From the NCBI RefSeq assembly GCF_905171765.1, contig NC_053390.1:139905468-139969467 (forward strand): a stretch of 64,000 nucleotides of DNA, in the 5' to 3' direction. Both the position numbers and the translations under genes were made by a program. The notes under the pieces are model-generated. The model did not search any database, was not told the origin of the DNA, and worked only from the letters and a program-made list of their open reading frames with translations. Positions 11,101-20,386 of this stretch are shown piece after piece (within the stretch, counting starts at the first letter, position 1; every line of letters starts with the position of its first letter). The stretch comes from Bufo bufo (lineage: Eukaryota; Chordata; Amphibia; Anura; Bufonidae).

Positions 11101-11594
11101 CAAATGTCACAGGGGAACCAGTGGAAGCCCAAGGCGAAGGCAGAGGAGGAGCAAGAGGTCACCAACGCAGCTGTGTCACGCCCAGCTCCTCTGAGGGCAG
11201 GGTTAGCATGGCAGAGATGTGGAAAAGTTTTGTCAACACGCCACAGCTAAGTGCACCACCACCTGATACGGAACGTGTTAGCAGGAGGCAACATTTCACT
11301 AACATGGTGGAACAGTACCTGTGCACACCCCTCCACGTACTGACTGATGGTTCGGCCCCATTCAACTTCTGGGTCTCCAAATTGTCCACGTGGCCAGAGC
11401 TAGCCTTTTATGCCTTGGAGGTGCTGGCCTGCCCGGCGGCCAGCGTTTTGTCTGAACGTGTATTCAGCACGGCAGGGGGCTTCATTACAGACAAACGCAG
11501 CCGCCTGTCTACAGCCAATGTGGACAAGCTGACGTTCATAAAAATGAACCAGGCATGGATCCCACAGGACCTGTCCATCCCTTGTGCAGATTAG
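8172..11594 (+). CDS. hAT-superfamily transposase with BED zinc finger (ZBED-like)
   Basis: This intact 1140-aa protein would cut and reinsert the element. The start ATG lies 18 bases after the 295-bp array ends. The N-terminus is Arg/Gly-rich (RGRGHGRGG). A BED-type DNA-binding finger lies at about 277-330, with C299, C302, H323 and H328. Low-complexity Ser/Ala tracts follow. The catalytic region shows TTDTWTS with D503, then CDNGRN with D632 and the hAT-typical CLAH pair C651/H654. Glu-rich acidic tracts follow (MMEEEVAQEEEEEEG and LLEDEEDEEEVEEDEDE). The hAT C-terminal dimerisation region lies at about 1064-1130 (PAASVLSERVFSTAG, DKRSRLS). It is longer than most hAT transposases, largely because of the low-complexity inserts. 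Host annotations may name such genes ZBED1-like or ZBED4-like. Its position inside matching hAT ends shows it is a transposon gene. An upstream non-coding exon is possible. Confidence 0.93.
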   Translation: MRKTSNKGRGRGHGRGGVSGPSGAGRGRGRSATATRPSEPTTSGPSSQQNLQRYLVGPNAVLRMVRPEQVQALVNWVADSGSSTFTLAPTQSSAESAQMAHENQAHRSVTSPPCISGKMSEPQVMQQSLMLFENSAARVSQGHPPSPSPGVEEIECTNAQPLIFPDDEDMGIPPQHVSDDDETQVPTASSFCSVQTEQEVRDQDWVEDDAGDDEVLDPTWNEGHATDFHSSEEEAVVRPSQQRSKRGSSGKNQNTRRQETPPATDRRHLGPSTPKAASRSSLAWHFFKQCADDKTRVVCTLCHQSLKRGINVLNLSTTCMTRHLHAKHELQWSKHLKNKEVTQAPPATSSAAAASASSAAAAAASASSSASGGTLAPAAQQTWDVPPTPPPASPSISTMSHGSVQLSISQTFERKRKFSPSHPRSLALNASISKLLAYEMLSFRLVDTHSFKQLMSLAVPQYVVPSRHYFSKRAVPSLHKQVSDKIKCALRNAICGKVHLTTDTWTSKHGQGRYISLTAHWVNVVAAGPQAESYLAHVLPPPRIAGQHSLPPVSSSSYSASSSSSSTCSSSQPHTFTTNFSTARGKRQQAILKLICLGDRPHTAQELWRGIEQQTDEWLLPVSLKPGLVVCDNGRNLVAALGLAGLTHIPCLAHVLNLVVQKFIRNYPDMSELLHKVRAVCSRFRRSHPAAARLSALQRNFGLPAHRLICDVPTRWNSTLHMLDRLCEQQQAIVEFQLQHARVSRTVDQTHFTTNDWASMRDLCALLRCFEYSTNMASGDDAVISVTIPLLCLLEKTLRAMMEEEVAQEEEEEEGSFLALSGQSLQSDSEGGFLQHQRPGTNVARQGPLLEDEEDEEEVEEDEDEACSQRGGTQSSSGPSLVRGWGETQDDDDTPPTEDSLSLPLGSLAHMSDYMLQCLRNDSRVAHILTCADYWVATLLDPRYKDNVPTLLPTLERDRKMREYKRTLVDALLRAFPNVTGEPVEAQGEGRGGARGHQRSCVTPSSSEGRVSMAEMWKSFVNTPQLSAPPPDTERVSRRQHFTNMVEQYLCTPLHVLTDGSAPFNFWVSKLSTWPELAFYALEVLACPAASVLSERVFSTAGGFITDKRSRLSTANVDKLTFIKMNQAWIPQDLSIPCAD

Positions 11595-11689
11595 ATATTA
11601 ACTACCTCCCCTTAACAATATATTATTCTACTCCAGGGCACTTCCTCATTCAATACTATTTTTAATTTCATTTTACCATTGCGGGGCAA

Positions 11690-14600
11690 CCCAAAGTTGA
11701 ATGAACCTCTCCTCTGTCTGGGTGCCGGGGCCTAAATGTGTGACAGTGGCCTGTTCCAGTGGTGGGTGACGTGAAGCCTGATTCTCTGCTATGACATGAA
11801 TACAGATTCTGCGCTGACATAAGGCCAGATTCTCTGTTACGGGACCGCTCTCCTCTGCCTGGGTGCCTGGGCCTAAATGTGTGACAGTGGCCTGTTCCAG
11901 TGGTGGCTGACGTGAAGCCTGATTCTCTGCTATGACATGAAGACAGATTCTGCGCTGACATAAGGCCAGATTCTCTGTTACGGGACCGCTCTCCTCTGTC
12001 TGGGTGCCGGGGCCTAAATGTGTGACAGTGGCCTGTTCCAGTGGTGGGTGACGTGAAGCCTGATTCTCTGCTATGACATGAATACAGATTCTGCGCTGAC
12101 ATAAGGCCAGATTCTCTGTTACGGGACCTCTCTCCTCTGCCTGGGTGCCTGGGCCTAAATGTGTGACAGTGGCCTGTTCCAGTGGTGGGTGACGTGAAGC
12201 CTGATTCTCTGCTATGATATGAATACAGATTCTGCGCTGACATAAGGCCAGATTCTCTGTTACGGGACCTCTCTCCTCTGCCTGGGTGCCTGGGCCTAAA
12301 TGTGTGACAGTGGCCTGTTCCAGTGGTGGGTGACGTGAAGCCTGATTCTCTGCTATGACATGAAGACAGATTCTGCGCTGACATAAGGCCAGATTCTCTG
12401 TTACGGGACCGCTCTCCTCTGTCTGGGTGCCGGGGCCTAAATGTGTGACAGTGGCCTGTTCCAGTGGTGGGTGACGTGAAGCCTGATTCTCTGCTATGAC
12501 ATGAAGACAGATTCTGTGCTGACATAAGGCCAGATTCTCTGTTACGGGACCTCTCTCCTCTGCCTGGGTGGCTGGGCCTAAATGTGAGACAGTGGCCTAA
12601 TCCAGTGGTGGGTGACGTGAAGCCTGATTCTCTGCTATGACATGAATACAGATTCTGCGCTGACATAAGGCCAGATTCTCTGTTACGGGACCTCTCTCCT
12701 CTGCCTGGGTGCCTGGGCCTAAATGTGTGACAGTGGCCTGTTCCAGTGGTGGCTGACGTGAAGCCTGATTCTCTGCTATGACATAAATACAGATTCTGCG
12801 CTGACATAAGGCCAGATTCTCTGTTACGGGACCTCTCTCCTCTGCCTGGGTGCCTGGGCCTAAATGTGTGACAGTGGCCTGTTCCAGTGGTGGGTGACGT
12901 GAAGCCTGATTCTCTGCTATGACATGAAGACAGATTCTGCGCTGACATAAGGCCAGATTCTCTGTTACGGGACCGCTCTCCTCTGTCTGGGTGCCGGGGC
13001 CAAAATGTGTGACAGTGGCCTGTTCCAGTGGTGGGTGACGTGAAGCCTGATTCTCTGCTATGACATGAAGACAGATTCTGTGCTGACATAAGGCCAGATT
13101 CTCTGTTAAGGGACCTCTCTCCTCTGCCTGGGTGCCTGGGCCTAAATGTGTGACAGTGGCCTGTTCCAGTGGGGGGTGACGTGAAGCCTGATTCTCTGCT
13201 ATGACATGAAGACAGATTCTGCACAGACATAAGGCCAGATTCTCTGTTACGGGACCGCTCTCCTCTGCCTGGGTGCCTGGGCCTAAATGTGTGACAGTGG
13301 CCTGTTCCAGTGGTGGGTGACGTGAAGCCTGATTCTCTGCTATGACATGAAGACAGATTCTGCGCTGACATAAGGCCAGATTCTCTGTTACGGGACCGCT
13401 CTCCTCAGTCTGGGTGCCGGGGCCTAAATGTGTGACAGTGGCCTGTTCCAGTGGTGGGTGACGTGAAGCCTGATTCTCTGCTATGACATGAATACAGATT
13501 CTGTGCTGACATAAGGCCAGATTCTCTGTTACGGGACCGCTCTCCTCTGCCTGGGTGCCTGGGCCTAAATGTGTGACAGTGGCCTGTTCCAGTGGTGGGT
13601 GACGTTAAGCCTGATTCTCTGCTATGACATGAAGACAGATTCTGCGCTGACATAAGGCCAGATTCTCTGTTACGGGACCTCTCTCCTCTGCCTGGGTGCC
13701 GGGGCCTAAATGTGTGACAGTGGCCTGTTCCAGTGGTGGCTGACGTGAAGCCTGATTCTCTGCTATGACATGAAGACAGATTCTGCGCTGACATAAGGCC
13801 AGATTCTCTGTTACGGGACCGCTCTCCTCTGTCTGGGTGCCGGGGCCTAAATGTGTGACAGTGGCCTGTTCCAGTGGTGGGTGATGTGAAGCCTGATTCT
13901 CTGCTATGACATGAATACAGATTCTGCGCTGACATAAGGCCAGATTCTCTGTTACGGGACCGCTCTCCTCTGCCTGGGTGCCTGGGCCTAAATGTGTGAC
14001 AGTGGCCTGTTCCAGTGGTGGGTGACGTGAACCCTGAATCTCTGCTATGACATGAAGACAGATTCTGTGCTGACATAAGGCCAGATTCTCTGTTACGGGA
14101 CCTCTCACCTCTGTCTGGGTGCCGAGGCCTAAATATGTGACAGTGGCCTGTTCCAGTGGTGGGTGACGTGAAGCCTGATTCTCTGCTATGACATGAAGAC
14201 TGATTCTGCGCTGACATAAGGCCAGATTCTCTGTTACGGGACCTCTCTCCTCTGTCTGGGTGCCGGGGCCTAAATGTGTGACAGTGGCCTGTTCCAGTGG
14301 TGGGTGACGTGAAGCCTGATTCTCTGCTATGACATGAAGACAGATTCTGCGCTGACATAAGGCCAGATTCTCTGTTACGGGACCGCTCTCCTCTGTCTGG
14401 GTGCCGGGGCCTAAATGTGTGACAGTGGCCTGTTCCAGTGGTGGGTGACGTGAAGCCTGATTCTCTGCTATGACATGAATACAGATTCTGCGCTGACATA
14501 AGGCCAGATTCTCTGTTACGGGACCTCTCTCCTCTGCCTGGGTGCCTGGGCCTAAATGTGTGACAGTGGCCTGTTCCAGTGGTGGCTGACGTGAAGCCTG

Positions 14601-16326
14601 ATTCTCTGCTATGACATGAAGACAGATTCTGCGCTGACATAAGGCCAGATTCTCTGTTACGGGACCGCTTTCCTCTGTCTGGGTGCCGGGGCCTAAATGT
14701 GTGACAGTGGCCTGTTCCAGTGGTGGGTGACGTGAAGCCTGATTCTCTGCTATGACATGAATACAGATTCTGCGCTGACAGAAGGCCAGATTCTCTGTTA
14801 CGGGACCTCTCTCCTCTGCCTGAGTGCCTGGGCCTAAATGTGTGACAGTGGCCTGTTCCAGTGGTGGGTGACGTGAAGCCTGATTCTCTGCTATGACATG
14901 AAGACAGATTCTGCGCTGACATAAGGCCAGATTCTCTGTTACGGGTCCGCTCTCCTCTGTCTGGGTGCCGGGGCCTAAATGTGTGACAGTGGCCTGTTCC
15001 AGTGGTGGGTGACGTGAAGCCTGATTCTCTGATATGACATGAATACAGATTCTGCGCTGACATAAGGCCAGATTCTCTGTTACGGGACCTCTCTCCTCTG
15101 CCTGGGTGCCTGGGCCTAAATGTGTGACAGTGGCCTGTTCCAGTGGTGGGTGACGTGAAGCCTGATTCTCTGCTATGACATGAATACAGATTCTGCGCTG
15201 ACATAAGGCCAGATTCTCTGTTACGGGACCGCTCTCCTCTGTCTGGGTGCCGGGGCCTAAATGTGTGACAGTGGCCTGTTCCAGTGGTGGGTGACGTGAA
15301 CCCTGATTCTCTGCTATGACATGAAGACAGATTCTGTGCTGACATAAGGCCAGATTCTCTGTTACGGGACCTCTCTCCTCTGTCTGGGTGCCTGGGCCTA
15401 AATGTGTGACAGTGGCCTGTTCCAGTGGTGGGTGACGTGAAGCCTGATTCTCTGCTATGACATGAAGACAGATTCTGCGCTCACATAAGGCCAGATTCTC
15501 TGTTACGGGACCTCTCTCCTCTGCCTGGGTGCCTGGGCCTAAATGTGTGACAGTGGCCTGTTCCAGTGGTGGGTGACGTGAAGCCTGATTCTCTGCTATG
15601 ACATGAAGACAGATTCTGCGCTGACATAAGGCCAGATTCTCTGTTACGGGACCGCTCTCCTCTGCCTGGGTGCCTGGGCCTAAATGTGTGACAGTGGCCT
15701 GTTCCAGTGGTGGGTGACGTGAAGCCTGATTCTCTGCTATGACATGAAGACAGATTCTGTGCTGACATAAGGCCAGATTCTCTGTTACGGGACCTCTCAC
15801 CTCTGTCTGGGTGCCGGGGCCTAAATATGTGACAGTGGCCTGTTCCAGTGGTGGGTGACGTGAAGCCTGATTCTCTGCTATGACATGAAGACAGATTCTG
15901 TGCTGACATAAGGCCAGATTCTCTGTTACGGGACCTCTCTCCTCTGTCTGGGTGCCTGGGCCTAAATGTGTGACAGTGGCCTGTTCCAGTGGTGGGTGAC
16001 GTGAAGCCTGATTCTCTGCTATGACATGAAGACAGATTCTGCGCTGACATAAGGCCAGATTCTCTGTTACGGGACCTCTCTCCTCTGTCTGGGTGCCGGG
16101 GCCTAAATGTGTGACAGTGGCCTGTTCCAGTGGTCGGTGACGTGAAGCCTGATTCTCTGCTATGACATGAAGACTGATTCTGCGCTGACATAAGGCCAGA
16201 TTCTCTGTTACGGGACCTCTCTCCTCTGTCTGGGTGCCGGGGCCTAAATGTGTGACAGTGGCCTGTTCCAGTGGTGGGTGACGTGAAGCCTGATTCTCTG
16301 CTATGACATGAAGACTGATTCTGTGC
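11690..16326. repeat. 141-bp satellite array inside the giant hAT, about 33 copies
   Basis: CTGTTCCAGT-type anchors recur from 11751 to 16263 at 141-bp steps (32 intervals), beginning about 100 bp after the transposase stop. Each monomer holds three GATTCT-led sub-repeats of about 19-25 bp (GATTCTCTGCTATGACATGA and relatives) plus a unique GGCCTAAATGTGTGACAG block. Since 141 is 47 codons and the unit has no stop in two minus-strand frames, it yields open frames of up to 925 codons. These repeat one 47-residue unit and are not genes. Variant sites (CTCTCTCCTCTG versus CGCTCTCCTCTG, GTCTGG versus GCCTGG) mix along the array. Confidence 0.97.
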
Positions 16327-16458
16327 TGACATGAAGCCAGATTCTCTGCTATGGCATGAAGAGACTGATTCTCTGCTGACATGAAGCCAGATTCTTTGCT
16401 ATGGCATGAAGAGACTGATTCTCTGCTGACGTGAAGCCAGATTCTCTGCTATGGGACC
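16327..16458. repeat. Degenerate 3' edge of the 141-bp array
   Basis: Here only the GATTCT-CTGCTATG sub-repeat is iterated, with a TGGCATGAAGAGACTGATTC variant not used in the body. Divergent edge units are expected where recombination no longer homogenises a satellite. Confidence 0.75.
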
Positions 16459-16756
16459 TCTGTCCAATTGATATTGGTTAATTTTTATTTTTTTTATTTT
16501 TATTTTAATTCATTTCCCTATCCACATTTGTTTGCAGGGGATTTACCTACATGTTGCTGCCTTTTGCAGCCCTCTAGCTCTTTCCTGGGCTGTTTTACAG
16601 CCTTTTTAGTGCCGAAAGGTTCGGGTCCCCATTGACTTCAATGGGGTTCGGGTTCGGGACGAAGTTCGGGTCGGGTTCGGATCCCGAACCCGAACATTTC
16701 CGGGAAGTTCGGCCGAACTTCTCGAAACCGAACATCCAGGTGTTCGCTCAACTCTA
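16459..16756. repeat. 3' terminal region of the giant hAT
   Basis: A T-rich stretch is followed by dense GGTTCGGG/CCCGAAC words. They include the perfect 18-bp palindrome GAAGTTCGGCCGAACTTC (16704-16721) and a GTTCGGGTTCGGGA...TCCCGAACCCGAAC stem. It mirrors the 5' subterminal zone and ends in the terminal inverted repeat and 8-bp duplication. I saw no clear AATAAA shortly after the transposase stop, so the polyadenylation site is unresolved. Confidence 0.7.
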
Positions 16757-16764
16757 GTCACAAC

Positions 16765-19482
16765 CCTTTCTGATAAGTTTTCCCCACTTTTCAAATGAGT
16801 CATAAAAAGGTAGAATGGGTCAGAAAAGTGACCAATACACTTGATACATGTGGTGCAAAGCACATACACATTTTTGTGTGCAAATGGTACCACGACACTG
16901 GTTCATGTTTAATACTAAAGCTGCCCCACTGTGCTGCCTACCTGGCTGTAGGACTTACAAGACTTCATGCATTGTTAAGGGCAGCATTAGCTCAACACAG
17001 AAACTTACATGTGGAATATTTCAAATAATAAAGGGGCAGTTATTTTGTTCACTGTACTCTGTTACACGTATATATATCACCTACTGGCCCTCATTTATGT
17101 TCACTGTACAAGGAAGCTGGGGAAAGTGATTAATTCAAAAGTTCCCTTATATGATGCGGCATCTGTGTCATGACTGATTCCAAATAACATAGGAAATCAC
17201 CCCAGTCTCCTATACTGAGCACTATGTGAAGTGTAGAGGGCATGGCACAGCCCCTTTAAAGTGATGCGTATTAACAGACTAGCACATTTGCTCTTTATAT
17301 AGATTAATGTCTTTTTACTGACTGGGAGAAAATAGCTCAGCATTGAGTTCTAGCAATTTCACATCATTTCACACCTATTTTCCAGCCTCCCGCCGTGAAT
17401 CCGTTTCGTTGAAACTGTTGACAGTGTTCACCTACTACTAGATTTCTCTTCTTCATATAAGTAGCTCTCTTTTTTTGACATATTTAGTTTTGCTTTCTAA
17501 ACAGGCAAACATATTCTGTAGACTACTGATATATCATGAACATTTCCCGGTGCCCTGCTTATTTTACTGTGCAATAAATAGCATAATTTATTCAGCCAAT
17601 TTCAGTCCAATGATATAAATCATGCTTCAGCTGACATGCAGCTTCTGATAAATGTGTTGTTTAAACTGGAGGAAACATACCACCGGAGGTTTAATCAGAA
17701 GCTCTAAACATTTCAAACGTTTGCAGGCTTTTTTCTTGGCAAGAAACTGCTGTACTCTACTTGTTGCATCTTTTTTTTCCCCTTTTGGATTTTCTGCTTT
17801 CCCATGAGAATATTGAAGCTTTTCCATTCGGTGGAGAATTTATTTATAAATAGCTATAAAAAGTTTATTAGGGCAAATGTTAATTCCTTGGTGTTTTTGT
17901 TGTGAAGAAAGGCAGATTTCAATCAGAAATTGTATTATAATTTCAGAGGTAGTTTATTTTTTCCTGATTTAGAGTTTTATGTAGACTTATACTGTAAATG
18001 TTTTAAGAGGAGCAAGCTCTGCCCTGTGTGATCCACTGACCTGGCCTATAATTGACCCGCGAAGTGGAGGCACATTATACATTTTTTACCAATTATCGCC
18101 CCTTAATTTCCTTTTATACTGTATTATTCAATACTTTTTCTTTACCCCTCTCTGATTGTTCCAATGATTAGTTGATGTCTTACTGGCAGAGAAGTTTCAA
18201 GTATAACTATTATTTCAAAAAGTTTGTGATTTCTCAAAGTGGCATATTCGAAGTACTAATTGGTGGGGATCCGGGCACTGAGACCCCTAATGACTGCTGG
18301 AAACAATTGTTAGTCACAACAAGTCCTTAGCTAAAGCTAGTTTCAGTGTTGGACACGCCATTAAAGGCCATTAAAAAAATATGGACAAAATAGCATGGTG
18401 GCATGCTGCTCTATATTGTCTGTTAAAATGCTGGACTCCCTGATGGAAACTAGATGGACCCTAATATAGCCAATGTAGTCCATCAGATACCATTCATTTC
18501 AATAATATAATGGATCCAATGATGTTTGCTTTTGTTTTTTTTGTTTTGTTTTTTCATTTTATGTCCCTAGAATGGAGCACAAAAAAAGTTTAAAATAAAG
18601 GTGCATATATGAACATAGATCAAGTGCTGTGTCCCGATAGCTTTCATCAGCTTCATTCCTTTGACATACAGAGGAATGGGGTTAATGGTGAACAGGTCAT
18701 AGACTTTCTTTTAGCCCATACACCAGTCTGTTTGGTTGTCTAAATAGACCTGAACAAAGCAATACCCAACCCAAGTGACACAGTTTCCTAATTAAAACAA
18801 TAGATACTGTTTATAGGGATTTTCAAGCTTATCAAAAATACAAAAAGCATCTATGTGTGTGTGTAAATGCTCACCAGAACATACCACTTTAGCTCATTTT
18901 CATTATCTTGTCTAGCTCTGTACAGAGCCTTTTTGTGATGCTGTGGTTTGCTGTGGGTAGCATTACCATGTAAAGGATTGCAGTTCATATATTTTTATCC
19001 CTGCTATTTATAGCTACCTGGATGTGATCTATTAAATGGAGTAAGGTAATGGTTTAATTATTCCATGTCTTCATAAACAACACAGATCTGCTACTGAGGC
19101 AGCGCTCTGCTGTTCTGCTACTGACTGACAGCGAATTATTTGCTGCCCAGAATGTGAAACATGCTCCCTCAAAAGAGAAGGACAGGGAGGGAGAGGTGGA
19201 GACAGCAGGGAGAAAAGAGGCAAGTGATATCCTACTACTGGGAAAAATTGAGGGGGAATATCACACAAGCAGGACTTGTGAAAATGTTAAGTGCCTACGA
19301 GTACCAAAGTGCTCGTGTGCTCTACAGTGCACCCAAGCACAAGGGAACAACCAGAGCATTAAACCAGGCACCCCGTGCTCTGAAGAGGGGAGGGTGTCGG
19401 GACTCTAGTTTGGCTTACTAGTAGTAAGTATTCCTATGCAGCAGAAGTCTCATATTTTTATTTTTTTTACCAACCGGTCATG
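16765..19482. other. No gene recognised; probably single-copy non-coding DNA
   Basis: I find no transposon ends, long meaningful frame or RNA gene in about 2.7 kb. Open frames here are short and unlike any family I recognise. A stretch near 18240-18310 (GGTGGGGATCCGGGCACTG) resembles internal MITE sequence, but I cannot find its ends. Confidence 0.5.
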
Positions 19483-19552
19483 CAGCTCTATAGTTTAGTG
19501 GTTAACATTCTTTGCTGTAATGTAGAAGGTTGTGAGTTCAAATCCTGCCAGA
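19483..19552 (+). repeat. tRNA-like SINE relic
   Basis: A-box-like TATAGTTTAGTGGTTAAC and B-box-like GGTTGTGAGTTCAAATCC (19528-19545) match the relics at 1361 and 3233. The acceptor ends do not pair, so I do not call a functional tRNA gene. Confidence 0.55.
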
Positions 19553-19743
19553 AACTTTTCAGAAATAGAGGCTAAATTAGATTTAAATACACTGACTCGA
19601 GCACACGCGATATTCGGTCGAGCATAGCAATGCTCGGGCCGAACACTAGTGGCTACTGCTAACATGCCAGAATTTTATGTAGCAGCACAGAGTTGCATTT
19701 TTCATACATTGCAATCCTCAAAATAGTTTGTATGTGAGAAGTA

Positions 19744-19782
19744 TAGATAGATAAATTGATAGATAGACAGACAGACAGACTA
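19744..19782 (+). repeat. GATA/GACA microsatellite
   Basis: Several GATA units are followed by GACA units, a compound tetranucleotide repeat common in vertebrate genomes. Confidence 0.8.
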
Positions 19783-19784
19783 TA

Positions 19785-20165
19785 TCCAGAGCAGCACCCT
19801 CTGGGAGGATCCATAGAGCAAATAAGATGATCGAGGAGGTCCCACAGATGCTTGATTGGGTTGAAGTATGGGGAATCAGAGGGTCAGGTTGGTACTTGGA
19901 GCTCTTGGTCAAGTTCTTTTAACCAATGTCTGACATTTCTAGGCATGCTATATGTTGTGTTGTCTTACTGGAAGATCCCATTCGCCCCAGGGAAGAGAAT
20001 CAGCATGCATGGGTGTACCTGATCTACAAGGATGGATTCATACCCAAATCAGCTGAGAGTGCCTTCAACATGGATGAGTGGGCCCAGAGAATGTCACAAA
20101 AACATTCCCCAAACCATAATGCTGCCTCCACCAGCTTGTGTTCTTTCAGCAATGGTTTTAGGGTG
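19785..20165 (-). pseudogene. Decayed Tc1-like transposase fragment
   Basis: Minus-strand translations in different frames give GGGSIMVWGMFL (from about 20130 downward) and FNPIKHLWDLLDHL (near 19860). These are the mid-core and DDE-terminal motifs of Tc1-family transposases. Frames are broken and no terminal repeats remain, so it is an old fragment from a lineage other than the DD37E and DD35E elements in this window. Confidence 0.7.
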
Positions 20166-20221
20166 TTTGCTTCGGATCCCGAATACGCAGTGGGATTCGC
20201 TGAACTGTTGTTTTAGACACC

Positions 20222-20289
20222 GGGAGCAGCAGTTCCGAGAACAGCCGCCAGGGGCCTTCATCGGGCTGTTCTTGGAACTGTCTGCTCCC
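20222..20289. repeat. Inverted repeat (hairpin)
   Basis: GGGAGCAG followed by CAGTTCCGAGAACAGCC (20222-20246) is nearly complementary to GGCTGTTCTTGGAACTG then CTGCTCCC (20264-20289), with a short loop. It is probably the core of a truncated foldback MITE. Confidence 0.65.
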
Positions 20290-20386
20290 AGTGACCGCAT
20301 TTGTTTCAGATCTGCTCCCGGCACAGGCACAGGTAAGGACTTACCTGTGCATCGCCGGACTTGTGAGTTAGGATGGCAGCCCGCTC

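Larger units (their letters stand above)
3423..16756 (+). mobile_element. Giant 13.3-kb hAT transposon carrying two satellite arrays
   Basis: Both flanks show the same 8-bp target duplication, GTCACAAC (3415-3422 and 16757-16764), the hAT signature. The termini are imperfect inverted repeats: TAGGGATGAGCG on the left and TAGAGTTGAGCG read inward from the right. In order, the element holds a palindromic subterminal zone, a TATA-like leader, three 78-bp repeats, about 13.4 copies of a 295-bp satellite, an intact BED/hAT transposase gene, about 33 copies of a 141-bp satellite, a degenerate tail and a second palindromic subterminal zone. Autonomous hATs are normally 2.5-5 kb, so roughly 8.7 kb of tandem repeats inside one is striking. 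The intact gene, matching duplications and regular arrays point to a fairly recent insertion. Confidence 0.93.

Noticed and set aside
11668..16382. Open frames of 567, 646 and 925 codons on the minus strand
   Set aside because: They consist only of one 47-residue unit repeated through the 141-bp satellite, and two different frames are open over the same DNA. This is expected from a stop-free unit divisible by three.
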